A stretch of 49,572 nucleotides of DNA from an uncultured Alphaproteobacteria bacterium (GTDB taxonomy: Bacteria; Pseudomonadota; Alphaproteobacteria; HIMB59; GCA-002718135): positions 1-49,572 of the forward strand of contig CABXSY010000008.1 of the NCBI GenBank assembly GCA_902514875.1. Reading direction: 5' to 3'. The notes under the pieces were generated by a model. That model ran no database searches. It worked only from the letters and a program-made list of their open reading frames with translations, and was not told where the DNA came from. Within the stretch, counting starts at the first letter, position 1. Every line of letters begins with the position of its first letter. This document shows, in pieces, positions 19,039-26,622 of this stretch. A program made the translations under genes and the position numbers.

Positions 19039-19325
19039 TATTCTACCACCTTTGGTACTGCAAAAAAACCTTCGAGTTTATCAGGAGCATTTTCAAGAAT
19101 TTCCTCACTAGAATTAGTATCATTAGATACATCTTCTCTTTTAGGTAAAATTGATGATGATATGTTACTTAACGGTTCTACATTTTCAGTATTTACTTCA
19201 TTTAACTGCTCTACCCAGTCTAAAATGGAATTAAGATCCTTAATATAATCTTCAGATTCTTTATCATCTAACTTTATTCTAGATAGACGAGCAATTTTAT
19301 TTATTGTATTTTTATCAATCTTCAA
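19038..19325 (-). CDS. gatC: Asp-tRNA(Asn)/Glu-tRNA(Gln) amidotransferase subunit C
   Basis: Small subunit that stabilises the GatA-GatB complex. Its 95 residues show the family pattern: KNTINKIARLSRIKLDD, then LNSILDWVEQLNEVNTENVEP and the C-terminal FFAVPKVVE. The start codon is TTG at 19325, supported by a clear GGAG eight bases upstream (19337-19334), one of the few strong ribosome-binding sites here. It diverges from ruvX, whose ATG lies only 17 bp away. Confidence 0.94.
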   Translation of the reverse strand: MKIDKNTINKIARLSRIKLDDKESEDYIKDLNSILDWVEQLNEVNTENVEPLSNISSSILPKREDVSNDTNSSEEILENAPDKLEGFFAVPKVVE

Positions 19326-19342
19326 TTTATGAGCTCCATTAT

Positions 19343-19801
19343 ATGAATGATCAAAATAATTTAATCGATGGCCTTAATACATCACAAATACTTGTAGGTC
19401 TAGACCTAGGAACTAAAACGATTGGTGTTGCTGTAAGCGATAGATCAAAAATAATCGCTACACCTCTTTCAATTATCCAAAGAAAAGGAATTAATAAAGA
19501 TTTAATTATCATGAAAGATATTTTGAAAGAGTATGAAATTGGTGGATTTATTCTTGGTCTGCCGATTAGCCTGGATAATAGTGAAAACAGACAAAGCCAA
19601 TTAGTAAGAGATTTTAATATTAATCTTCAAACCTTTTTTAAAAAACCTACAGCTCTTTGGGATGAAAGATTTTCATCAGATGTAATCTTTAAAGAAATGA
19701 GAAAAGCCGATTTAAGTAAAACAAAGATAAAAAGTAAACTTGATCAACAATCGGCTGCTTATATCTTACAAGGATATTTAGATAGATATAGAAATGATTA
19801 A
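19343..19801 (+). CDS. ruvX: Putative pre-16S rRNA nuclease (RuvX/YqgF)
   Basis: RNase-H-fold protein of the YqgF family, implicated in 16S rRNA 5'-end maturation. The motif ILVGLDLGTKTIGVAVSD carries the first catalytic aspartate, GGFILGLPISLD is the middle strand, and TALWDERFSSD carries the second acidic site, with QSAAYILQGYLDR at the end. I start at the ATG at 19343 (152 residues) because the longer reading frame would run into the gatC coding region and adds no family sequence. It is followed after 38 bp by pyrB. Confidence 0.9.
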   Translation: MNDQNNLIDGLNTSQILVGLDLGTKTIGVAVSDRSKIIATPLSIIQRKGINKDLIIMKDILKEYEIGGFILGLPISLDNSENRQSQLVRDFNINLQTFFKKPTALWDERFSSDVIFKEMRKADLSKTKIKSKLDQQSAAYILQGYLDRYRND

Positions 19802-19810
19802 TAAATTAGT

Positions 19811-19838
19811 TTACACACACTTACACATTATTAACACA
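19811..19838 (+). repeat. Three 10-bp-phased direct repeats (TTACACA type) abutting the pyrB start
   Basis: The 38-bp gap between ruvX and pyrB holds TTACACA at 19811, TTACACA at 19821 and TTAACACA at 19831, one helical turn apart, ending one base before the pyrB ATG at 19840. The repeats are richer in C than the surrounding sequence. The spacing would place three copies on one face of the helix, as expected for operator or arm-type sites. The 5' leader shows no Shine-Dalgarno sequence. Function is inferred. Confidence 0.6.
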
Positions 19839-19839
19839 T

Positions 19840-20985
19840 ATGAATTCAAAGCTACTTAAATCAGGACACATAAAATTATATAAAAGAGAAAATTCAAAAT
19901 ATTGGCAAATGAAAGTGAAAATGCCAAAATTAAAAGCGATCAGGTCATCTACAGGTTCAAAAATTCTTAAAGATGCAGAAAAAATAGCTTTAAAATATTA
20001 TTCATCAATTTCTTCAAAAACAAATATCAAATTAAAAAGAAGTAAAAATATTTTTAAAAAAATTCATTTAGTAGAAACAGCTGATTTAACCAAGAAAGAA
20101 ATTGAGCACATCTTAGATGAATCTAAAAAATATATAACTTTTAATAAAAGGAAAATTAAAAAAATTAATGTTTTAGAAGGAAGAACAATATTTAATCTTT
20201 TTTTTGAAGATTCAACAAGAACAAGAACAAGTTTTGAAGTTGCTGCCAAAAGGCTAGGAGCAGATCTCATTAATGTAGTTGTAAAAGATAGTTCTATAAA
20301 CAAAGGTGAAACCTTACTCGATACTATGACTACTATTAATTCTATGAATCCTGATGTTTTAATTGTCAGACATCCAGAGGAAGGAATTAGTAAAAAAATT
20401 TCAGAAACAGTAGATGCGTCTGTAATTAACGCTGGTGATGGTAGTCATGAGCATCCCACACAAGCGTTATTAGACGCACTTACTATAAAAAATAAATTTG
20501 AAAATTTTTCAAAATTAAAAATTGCTATATGCGGGGATATTTTACATAGCCGTGTTGCGCGATCAAACATAATCATACTATCAAAGTTAGGTGCAAAAAT
20601 AAATGTTATTGGACCTAAGGAATGGTTACCAAAAAGTTTAAATAAACTACCTGTGAACGTTTATACGGAAATGAAAAAAGGATTACAAAATTGCGATATT
20701 GTTATGATGCTACGTATTCAAAAAGAAAGAATAGTTGGAAAAATAATGCCAAACCAAAAGACTTATTTTAAAAAGTATGGTTTAGATTACAATAAACTTA
20801 AATATGCAAAAAAAAATGCTTTCGTTATGCATCCAGGCCCAATGAATCGTGATGTAGAAATAGACTCCAAACTTGCCGATGACGTCACGAGGAGCTTAAT
20901 ACAAGAGCAGGTTGCTATGGGTGTTGCAGTACGAATGGCATGCTTAGACTTAATTATTAAAAACAGAGATGACTTTAGTAACTAA
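19840..20985 (+). CDS. pyrB: Aspartate carbamoyltransferase with N-terminal integrase arm-like domain
   Basis: Catalytic ATCase, the first committed step of pyrimidine synthesis. From residue 70 the chain is a complete enzyme: FFEDSTRTRTSFE (STRTR at 125-129), K155 in SINKGE, IVRHPEEG, GDGSHEHPTQALLD (H205), GDILHSRVARSN, MMLRIQKER and HPGPMNRDVEI. The 69 residues before it are extra. They read IKLYKRENSKYWQMKVKMP, IRSSTGS and a helix KDAEKIALKYYSSI, the strand-strand-strand-helix plan of tyrosine-recombinase arm-binding domains. No ATG, GTG or TTG occurs between residue 28 and the catalytic part, so the extension must be translated. No pyrI or pyrC is adjacent. Confidence 0.93.
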   Translation: MNSKLLKSGHIKLYKRENSKYWQMKVKMPKLKAIRSSTGSKILKDAEKIALKYYSSISSKTNIKLKRSKNIFKKIHLVETADLTKKEIEHILDESKKYITFNKRKIKKINVLEGRTIFNLFFEDSTRTRTSFEVAAKRLGADLINVVVKDSSINKGETLLDTMTTINSMNPDVLIVRHPEEGISKKISETVDASVINAGDGSHEHPTQALLDALTIKNKFENFSKLKIAICGDILHSRVARSNIIILSKLGAKINVIGPKEWLPKSLNKLPVNVYTEMKKGLQNCDIVMMLRIQKERIVGKIMPNQKTYFKKYGLDYNKLKYAKKNAFVMHPGPMNRDVEIDSKLADDVTRSLIQEQVAMGVAVRMACLDLIIKNRDDFSN

Positions 20986-21574
20986 TTTATCATTAATCAT
21001 ATTGTTTTATGTAATAGGATCATTACCCTTTGCATTGATTTTTACAAAATTTTTTGGTTTGGGAGATATTAGAAAAGTTGGTTCTGGAAATGTAGGTGCA
21101 ACCAATGTTTTAAGAACAGGAAATAAATTTGTAGCATTCATTGTTCTGTGTTTTGATATTTTTAAAGGCCTTCTTCCATTCCTCATTTTACAAATGTATT
21201 TTCAAGATATTTCTTTATTGAATAAAATACTTCTCTGTCACTTTGCCATATTAGGTCATATCTATCCTGTTTGGTTAAAATTCAAAGGCGGAAAAGGTGT
21301 TGCAACCTATATTGGCTTTTTATTTGGTTTTAATCCTTACATTGCAATTTTATTTTTATTAGTATGGCTTGTTACTGCTTTTGTAAGTAAATACTCTTCT
21401 CTTGGATCTTTAATTGGAATTTTAGTAGTTCCACCTTATTATATTTTTATTAATTTTAATTTTTATATTCTAATTTTCTTTATTTATTTAACTTTAATTA
21501 TTTATCTTAAACACACAGAAAACATTAAAAGACTCATAAACAAAACTGAAAGTAAAATTAAATTATCCAAGTAA
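20969..21574 (+). CDS. plsY: Glycerol-3-phosphate acyltransferase PlsY
   Basis: Inner-membrane enzyme that acylates glycerol 3-phosphate from acyl-phosphate, starting phospholipid synthesis. Five or so membrane segments, with the conserved loops GSGNVGATNVLRTG (residues 38-51) and WLKFKGGKGVAT. At 201 residues it has the normal length. It overlaps the end of pyrB by 17 bp, so the two are co-transcribed. In many alphaproteobacteria pyrC sits between pyrB and plsY, and dprA between plsY and topA; neither is here. Confidence 0.95.
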   Translation: MTLVTNLSLIILFYVIGSLPFALIFTKFFGLGDIRKVGSGNVGATNVLRTGNKFVAFIVLCFDIFKGLLPFLILQMYFQDISLLNKILLCHFAILGHIYPVWLKFKGGKGVATYIGFLFGFNPYIAILFLLVWLVTAFVSKYSSLGSLIGILVVPPYYIFINFNFYILIFFIYLTLIIYLKHTENIKRLINKTESKIKLSK

Positions 21575-21598
21575 AAATATACTTTTTTTTAAAATTTC

Positions 21599-21627
21599 TT
21601 GACGAATTATCTTTAAACTGAAATTTG
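21599..21627 (+). promoter_or_regulatory. Weak candidate promoter upstream of topA
   Basis: In the 64-bp gap between plsY and topA a TTGACG hexamer (21599-21604) matches five of six -35 positions, but at 17 bp spacing the -10 position reads AATTTG, a poor match. Listed only because this is the largest gap in the run and topA is often separately promoted. Confidence 0.2.
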
Positions 21628-21638
21628 GGTCAAAATTT

Positions 21639-24164
21639 ATGAATGTGTTAATTGTTGAATCACCATCGAAAGCAAAGTCTATTAATAAATATTTAGGCTC
21701 TGGCTTCAAAGTTCTTGCAAGTGTGGGGCATGTCCGAGATTTATCCGCAAAAAATGATGCGATAGATACTGAAAATGACTTCCAAATGAAATGGGAAACA
21801 AGTGATCGTGGAAAAAAAGTAATAAAAGAAATTACAGATGCTGCAAAAAAATCTGACAATTTATATCTTGCAACTGACCCAGACCGTGAAGGTGAAGCTA
21901 TAGCATGGCATGTTGAAAAACTACTTAGAGATAATTCATCACTTTCAAAATTAAATATTCACCGAGTTACATTCAATGAAATTACAAAAAATGCAGTTCT
22001 TGATAGTCTCAAAGAGCCGAGAAAAATAGATGAGAATCTAGTAAATGCCTATCTTGCAAGAAGAGCTTTAGATTTTCTTGTTGGTTTTACACTTTCTCCA
22101 GTTCTTTGGAGGAAATTACCAGGTTCAAAATCAGCAGGTAGAGTTCAATCTGTTGCTTTAAGAATAATAAGTGAAAGAGAACTTGAGATAGAAAAATTTA
22201 TTCCACAGGAATATTGGTCTTTACAAGGAGAGTTTAGAAATAAAGAAGATAAAATCATTAATTCCAGACTTACAGTTTATGATGGTAGTAAAGTAGATAA
22301 ACTTGATATTAAAAATGAGAGTGAAGCGACAAAAATTTTTAATGATATTAAAAATTCTACTTTCACTGTTGGAAATATTACGAAAAAAGAAGCTAGAAGA
22401 AATCCCTACCCTGCTTTTACTACATCTACAATGCAAATTGAGTCTAGTCGTAAACTTGGTCTTAGTGCAAGTCAAACAATGCGGACAGCTCAACGCCTTT
22501 ATGAAGGAACAGATATTAAAGGAGAAACAACCGGCTTAATAACTTATATGCGAACAGATAGTGTCATCATGTCAAAAGAAGCTATTAACCAAGTTCGAAG
22601 TTTTGTTACTAATAATTATGGAGCAAACTATTTACCAGAAACTCCAAGAGTTTATAAATCTAAAGCTAAAAATGCCCAAGAAGCACATGAATGTATTAGG
22701 CCAACAAATATTTACCTAACACCAAAAGATATTAAGCAATACATTACGTTAGAAGAATACAAATTATATGAAATTATATGGCAAAGAGCAGTAAGTTCAC
22801 AAATGGCGAGTGCTGTATTAGATCAAGTAGCTGTTGATATTACAAACGAAGATAAAAAAATTGTTTTACGAGCAAATGGATCAACAATTAAGTTTCCTGG
22901 AATGTACAAAGTTTATCAAGAAGCTAAAGATGATGATAAAGACGAAGAAAAAGAAACTATTCTTCCTATCATGAATGAAGGAGAGGGTTTAAATTTAAAG
23001 GAAGTTTTAAAGACACAACACTTTACCTCCCCTCCTCCTCGTTATACTGAAGCAAGTTTAGTAAAAAAACTTGAAGAACTTGGTATTGGCAGACCATCTA
23101 CCTATGCTTCTATTATTAAAGTTCTACAAGATAGAGATTATGTAATTTTAGATAAAAAACGTTTTAATCCTCATGATAGAGGTAGAATAGTATCGATATT
23201 TTTAGAGAAATATTTCAATCAATATGTAGAATATGATTTTACCGCTGATCTTGAAAATCAACTTGATGAAATTTCTGATGGTAAGCTTGATTGGAAAGAA
23301 GTTCTGAGAAAATTTTGGGAAACATTTAAACAACTTTGTGATGAAACTGTAGGAAAATCAAATAGAGAAGTAATTGATGTGTTAGATGAAGCACTAGGTC
23401 CACATTTCTTTCCACCAAATGGAGCAGATGAAAAAAGAAAATGTCCAACGTGTGAAAATGGAAGACTAGGAATTAAAGTTGGAAAGTTTGGAGGATTTAT
23501 TGGGTGCTCTAATTATCCTGATTGCAAATATACAGTTCAGTTTAATCAATTAAACGATAAAGATGGCGCTACTCTTAGCGGACCAAAAGAAATTGGTATT
23601 TATCCAGAAACAGGTGAAATGATTACTCTTCGAAAAGGTCCTTATGGATTTTATATGCAAGTTGGTGAAGGGACAACAGAAAAGAAACCAAAAAGAGTTT
23701 CTATTCCTAAAAATTTTGAGCCAGATGAAATAGGATTAAACACAGCTATTCAATTACTTGGCTTACCACGTAAATTAGGTTTTCATCCAGAAACAACTAA
23801 AACTGTTAGTGCGGGTATAGGAATGTACGGACCATATATTCTGCATGATAAAAAATATAAAGCTCTCGAAAAAACAGATAACATTCTTGATATTGAACTT
23901 GAAAGAGCCATTGAATTAATTGCTAAACCTACACAGAGAGGTAATGCTACGTTAAAAACATTTGGAGAGCATCCAACAGAAAAGAAAAATATTACTGCTC
24001 ATGATGGAAAATTTGGACCATATGTAAAATGTGGAAAAATAAATGCATCAATTCTTGGTGATCAAACAATAGATAGCTTAAAACTAGAAGATGCCATTAG
24101 GTTAATTGATGAAAGAAAAGCTAAAATGGGTCTCAAAAAAAAGAAAAAAACAGTTAAGAATTGA
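21639..24164 (+). CDS. topA: DNA topoisomerase I
   Basis: Type IA topoisomerase that relaxes negative supercoils. The Toprim domain has VLIVESPSKAKSI and the acidic TDPDREGEAIAWH (79-91); catalytic Y303 is in GLITYMRTDS. After the gate domains comes a four-cysteine zinc ribbon (CPTCENGRL...CSNYPDC) near residue 605, then repeated C-terminal DNA-binding modules (FGPYVKCG, YGPYILHD types) and a lysine-rich tail KKKKKTVKN. At 841 residues it is typical of alphaproteobacterial TopA. It lies after plsY in the conserved order, but the usual downstream rnr is replaced by an accessory block. Confidence 0.97.
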   Translation: MNVLIVESPSKAKSINKYLGSGFKVLASVGHVRDLSAKNDAIDTENDFQMKWETSDRGKKVIKEITDAAKKSDNLYLATDPDREGEAIAWHVEKLLRDNSSLSKLNIHRVTFNEITKNAVLDSLKEPRKIDENLVNAYLARRALDFLVGFTLSPVLWRKLPGSKSAGRVQSVALRIISERELEIEKFIPQEYWSLQGEFRNKEDKIINSRLTVYDGSKVDKLDIKNESEATKIFNDIKNSTFTVGNITKKEARRNPYPAFTTSTMQIESSRKLGLSASQTMRTAQRLYEGTDIKGETTGLITYMRTDSVIMSKEAINQVRSFVTNNYGANYLPETPRVYKSKAKNAQEAHECIRPTNIYLTPKDIKQYITLEEYKLYEIIWQRAVSSQMASAVLDQVAVDITNEDKKIVLRANGSTIKFPGMYKVYQEAKDDDKDEEKETILPIMNEGEGLNLKEVLKTQHFTSPPPRYTEASLVKKLEELGIGRPSTYASIIKVLQDRDYVILDKKRFNPHDRGRIVSIFLEKYFNQYVEYDFTADLENQLDEISDGKLDWKEVLRKFWETFKQLCDETVGKSNREVIDVLDEALGPHFFPPNGADEKRKCPTCENGRLGIKVGKFGGFIGCSNYPDCKYTVQFNQLNDKDGATLSGPKEIGIYPETGEMITLRKGPYGFYMQVGEGTTEKKPKRVSIPKNFEPDEIGLNTAIQLLGLPRKLGFHPETTKTVSAGIGMYGPYILHDKKYKALEKTDNILDIELERAIELIAKPTQRGNATLKTFGEHPTEKKNITAHDGKFGPYVKCGKINASILGDQTIDSLKLEDAIRLIDERKAKMGLKKKKKTVKN

Positions 24165-24194
24165 ATTAAACTGAAATAGTTTTAAATAGAAACT

Positions 24195-25517
24195 ATGGTA
24201 AAAAATATATCTCTATCAACAATAAAAACTTTCAAAAATAAATTTTTAAGAAATAATAAAAATACAGCTTCACGAAATGCATTAATCAAAAATGATTTAG
24301 CCAATGTTGCACTCAATTGGGAAAACTTTAGTCAAATCAATCATAATTTTTCAAATCTAATTAAAAAAGAACTACCCGCAACAAACCAAATGGCATCGGG
24401 TAGATGTTGGGGATTTGCAGGATTAAATCTTATGCGTTTGCAAGTTGTTGATAGCCTTGAACTAAATACATTTGAGTTTTCACAAAATTATTTCATGTTT
24501 TGGGATAAGTTAGAGAAAGCAAATTATTTTTTAGAGAATATTATCAAATCAAGAGATGAAGCATATGAGAGCAGATTAATAACTCATCTTTTAAAAGCAC
24601 CTGTGCAAGATGGTGGACAGTGGGATATGTTTGTAAACTTAATCAACAAGTATGGTGCAGTTCCAAAAGATGTTATGCCTGAAACAAATCATAGTAGTAA
24701 ATCTGGTGCTATGAATTATATTCTTACACATAAACTAAGAGAGTTTGCTTCTATACTAAGAAAGAAACCAGCTAAAAATTCCACAGCTCTAAAAAAAGAC
24801 ATGATGGAAACAATTTATAATTTACTAGCAATGTTTCTTGGCCAACCACCAGATGTTATTAATTGGTCAACTAGAAATAAAGATAATAGACACATTGTCA
24901 TTTCAGATATGACGCCAATTGATTTCTGCAAAAAATATGCTGATATCAATATTAAAGATAAAGTGTGCTTAATTCATGCGCCAATGAGCAATAAAAAATT
25001 TAATACAATGTACACGGTTGAATATCTAGGTAACGTTGTTGAAGGACAAATTATTAAATATTTAAATGTAGATATTAAAGAATTAAAAAAATCTGCGATG
25101 GACTCAATAAAAAACAATGAAGCAGTATGGTTTGGTTGTGATGTCGGGAAACGTTTTAGTCGTGATATGGGTGTACTTGATATGGGCATTTACAACTATG
25201 AAAATGTCTTCCAAACTTCATTTAAAATGAATAAACAGACTCGCTTAGAGTACGGTGATAGTGAAATGACTCATGCCATGCTTCTAACGGGAGTCGATAT
25301 TAAAAAAAGAAATTCAACTAAATGGAAAATTGAAAATAGTTGGGGAACGAAGAGTGGTAACCAAGGATATATGATGATGACCGATGAATGGTTTGATGAA
25401 TATACTTATGAAGTTGTCATTGATAAAAAATATCTCAACAAAAGACTGTTAAAATATTTAGATATAGAACCAGTAGCGCTAGCACCTTGGGATCCAATGG
25501 GTGCTTTAGCTAGATAA
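24195..25517 (+). CDS. pepC: Bleomycin hydrolase-type cysteine aminopeptidase (peptidase C1B)
   Basis: Papain-fold cytosolic aminopeptidase. The catalytic set is complete: Q65 and C71 in ATNQMASGRCWGFAG, H360 in MTHAMLLTG and N381 in KIENSWG. The C-terminus ends EPVALAPWDPMGALAR, the arm that in bleomycin hydrolase and Gal6 enters the active-site cleft and limits it to exopeptidase action. At 440 residues it has the family length and should form a hexameric barrel. There is no signal peptide. It follows topA by 30 bp on the same strand and is nearly contiguous with the small gene after it. The family is patchy in alphaproteobacteria, so acquisition by transfer is possible. Confidence 0.9.
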   Translation: MVKNISLSTIKTFKNKFLRNNKNTASRNALIKNDLANVALNWENFSQINHNFSNLIKKELPATNQMASGRCWGFAGLNLMRLQVVDSLELNTFEFSQNYFMFWDKLEKANYFLENIIKSRDEAYESRLITHLLKAPVQDGGQWDMFVNLINKYGAVPKDVMPETNHSSKSGAMNYILTHKLREFASILRKKPAKNSTALKKDMMETIYNLLAMFLGQPPDVINWSTRNKDNRHIVISDMTPIDFCKKYADINIKDKVCLIHAPMSNKKFNTMYTVEYLGNVVEGQIIKYLNVDIKELKKSAMDSIKNNEAVWFGCDVGKRFSRDMGVLDMGIYNYENVFQTSFKMNKQTRLEYGDSEMTHAMLLTGVDIKKRNSTKWKIENSWGTKSGNQGYMMMTDEWFDEYTYEVVIDKKYLNKRLLKYLDIEPVALAPWDPMGALAR

Positions 25518-25518
25518 G

Positions 25519-25743
25519 TTGAATAAAGAAAACGCATCTAAAATTTGGAAATTAATTCAAGAAACAGGCGACTTTTTAAAAGGGAAGTTACCTGATCACC
25601 CCAACCATCCAAAAGGTAGGAATCCTTATGCTCATGTTGCATTGGAAGTAAAAAATCATTTTGGCATGACTTATAAAGATATTTCTGATGAAAAATATCA
25701 AGAAGTAATAGTATTTCTTAATAAATTAAAACTTCATACTTAA
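25519..25743 (+). CDS. Small conserved-looking hypothetical protein (TTG start)
   Basis: No family recognised. Its 74 residues read as a real protein: a helix (ASKIWKLIQETGDFLKG), a proline/histidine/glycine linker DHPNHPKGRNPYAHVAL, then a helical end (KDISDEKYQEVIVFLNKLK). It begins one base after the pepC stop codon. The only usable start is TTG at 25519; the sole internal ATG (codon 50) would remove most of the chain. The tight linkage suggests translation coupled to pepC, but there is no direct evidence that the two products interact. Confidence 0.65.
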   Translation: MNKENASKIWKLIQETGDFLKGKLPDHPNHPKGRNPYAHVALEVKNHFGMTYKDISDEKYQEVIVFLNKLKLHT

Positions 25744-25789
25744 TTATTTAAGTATACATAAACCCTTACTAACGATATTATTTTTTCAG

Positions 25790-26590
25790 ATGACTCAGGA
25801 AGCCATAAATTTTAAAAAAAATAACTCAAATTTAGACTTCAAGAAAATGAGTTTAAACGAATTGAATGCACTACCTCATCATATAGGTATTTTAGATTTT
25901 AAAATCAGTAAGGCATCTTTTAGGATATTAAATATTTTAAATGATGATTCCTCAGCAGTTAAATTTTTTTGGAAAGATTCGCATGACACAGCTAGCTTAG
26001 ATTTATGGTATGATATATCTAAAGAGCAAGGTTTGTATATTGATGTAGGAGCTCACACTGGACTTTATACTTTAACATCATTAATCTCAAACTCATCCAA
26101 TAGGCTAATATCTATTGAGCCTTTGTATGTTAATCTTTCAAGACTATTAACAAATTTAAGACTGAATAACCTCCATAGGCAAGTTAGTCCTCATTTATTA
26201 GCTGTATCTAATTTTGATGGAATGTCTAAATTTAAAAATATTGAAGAAAACTCATATTTATCAAAGGGTGGTAAAATTGATAAAGATGGAATGCTCACTA
26301 AAACAATTAAGCTTGACTCACTTAAGATACCTAAAGATATGAGGGTTAAAGGTATCAAAATAGATGCAGAGGGAGAAGATTTTAAAATATTAGAAGGTAG
26401 TAGAAATATAATATCTATTCATAAACCAAAAGTAATTATTGAGGTTAGAAATGAAAATAAAAATTTTATCCAAAATTTTTTTAAAGAATATGACTATAAA
26501 ATATTTTCAATTGACGAAAAGAAATCACCCTTAGATCTTAATAAAACCAATATTGAGAATGTAATAAATATTTATGCTGAAAAAAAATAA
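25790..26590 (+). CDS. FkbM family methyltransferase
   Basis: SAM-dependent methyltransferase of the FkbM type, usually O-methylating a sugar or polyketide hydroxyl. Motif I is GLYIDVGAHTGLYTL (about 83-97), followed by ISIEPLYVNLSRLLTNLRLNN and the FkbM signature KIDAEGEDFKILEG with HKPKVIIEVRNE near residues 185-225. At 266 residues the domain is complete, with a divergent N-terminal 75-residue lead. No glycosyltransferase or surface-polysaccharide gene lies beside it, so the substrate is unknown. Last plus-strand gene of the accessory block, convergent with a transporter gene. Confidence 0.85.
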   Translation: MTQEAINFKKNNSNLDFKKMSLNELNALPHHIGILDFKISKASFRILNILNDDSSAVKFFWKDSHDTASLDLWYDISKEQGLYIDVGAHTGLYTLTSLISNSSNRLISIEPLYVNLSRLLTNLRLNNLHRQVSPHLLAVSNFDGMSKFKNIEENSYLSKGGKIDKDGMLTKTIKLDSLKIPKDMRVKGIKIDAEGEDFKILEGSRNIISIHKPKVIIEVRNENKNFIQNFFKEYDYKIFSIDEKKSPLDLNKTNIENVINIYAEKK

Positions 26591-26622
26591 GCTTACTTTT
26601 TAATCATTTCTATTATTGATAA

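Noticed and set aside
19840..20985. pyrB 5' part as a separate broken integrase gene
   Set aside because: The frame is continuous into pyrB with no stop and no ATG/GTG/TTG start between, and no recombinase catalytic domain follows, so a fusion fits better than a pseudogene.
21563..22539. Several open frames on the opposite strand or in other frames over plsY/topA (for example 21563-21859, 22221-22493, 22303-22539)
   Set aside because: They are fully inside topA, lack family resemblance and have compositions expected of shadow frames.
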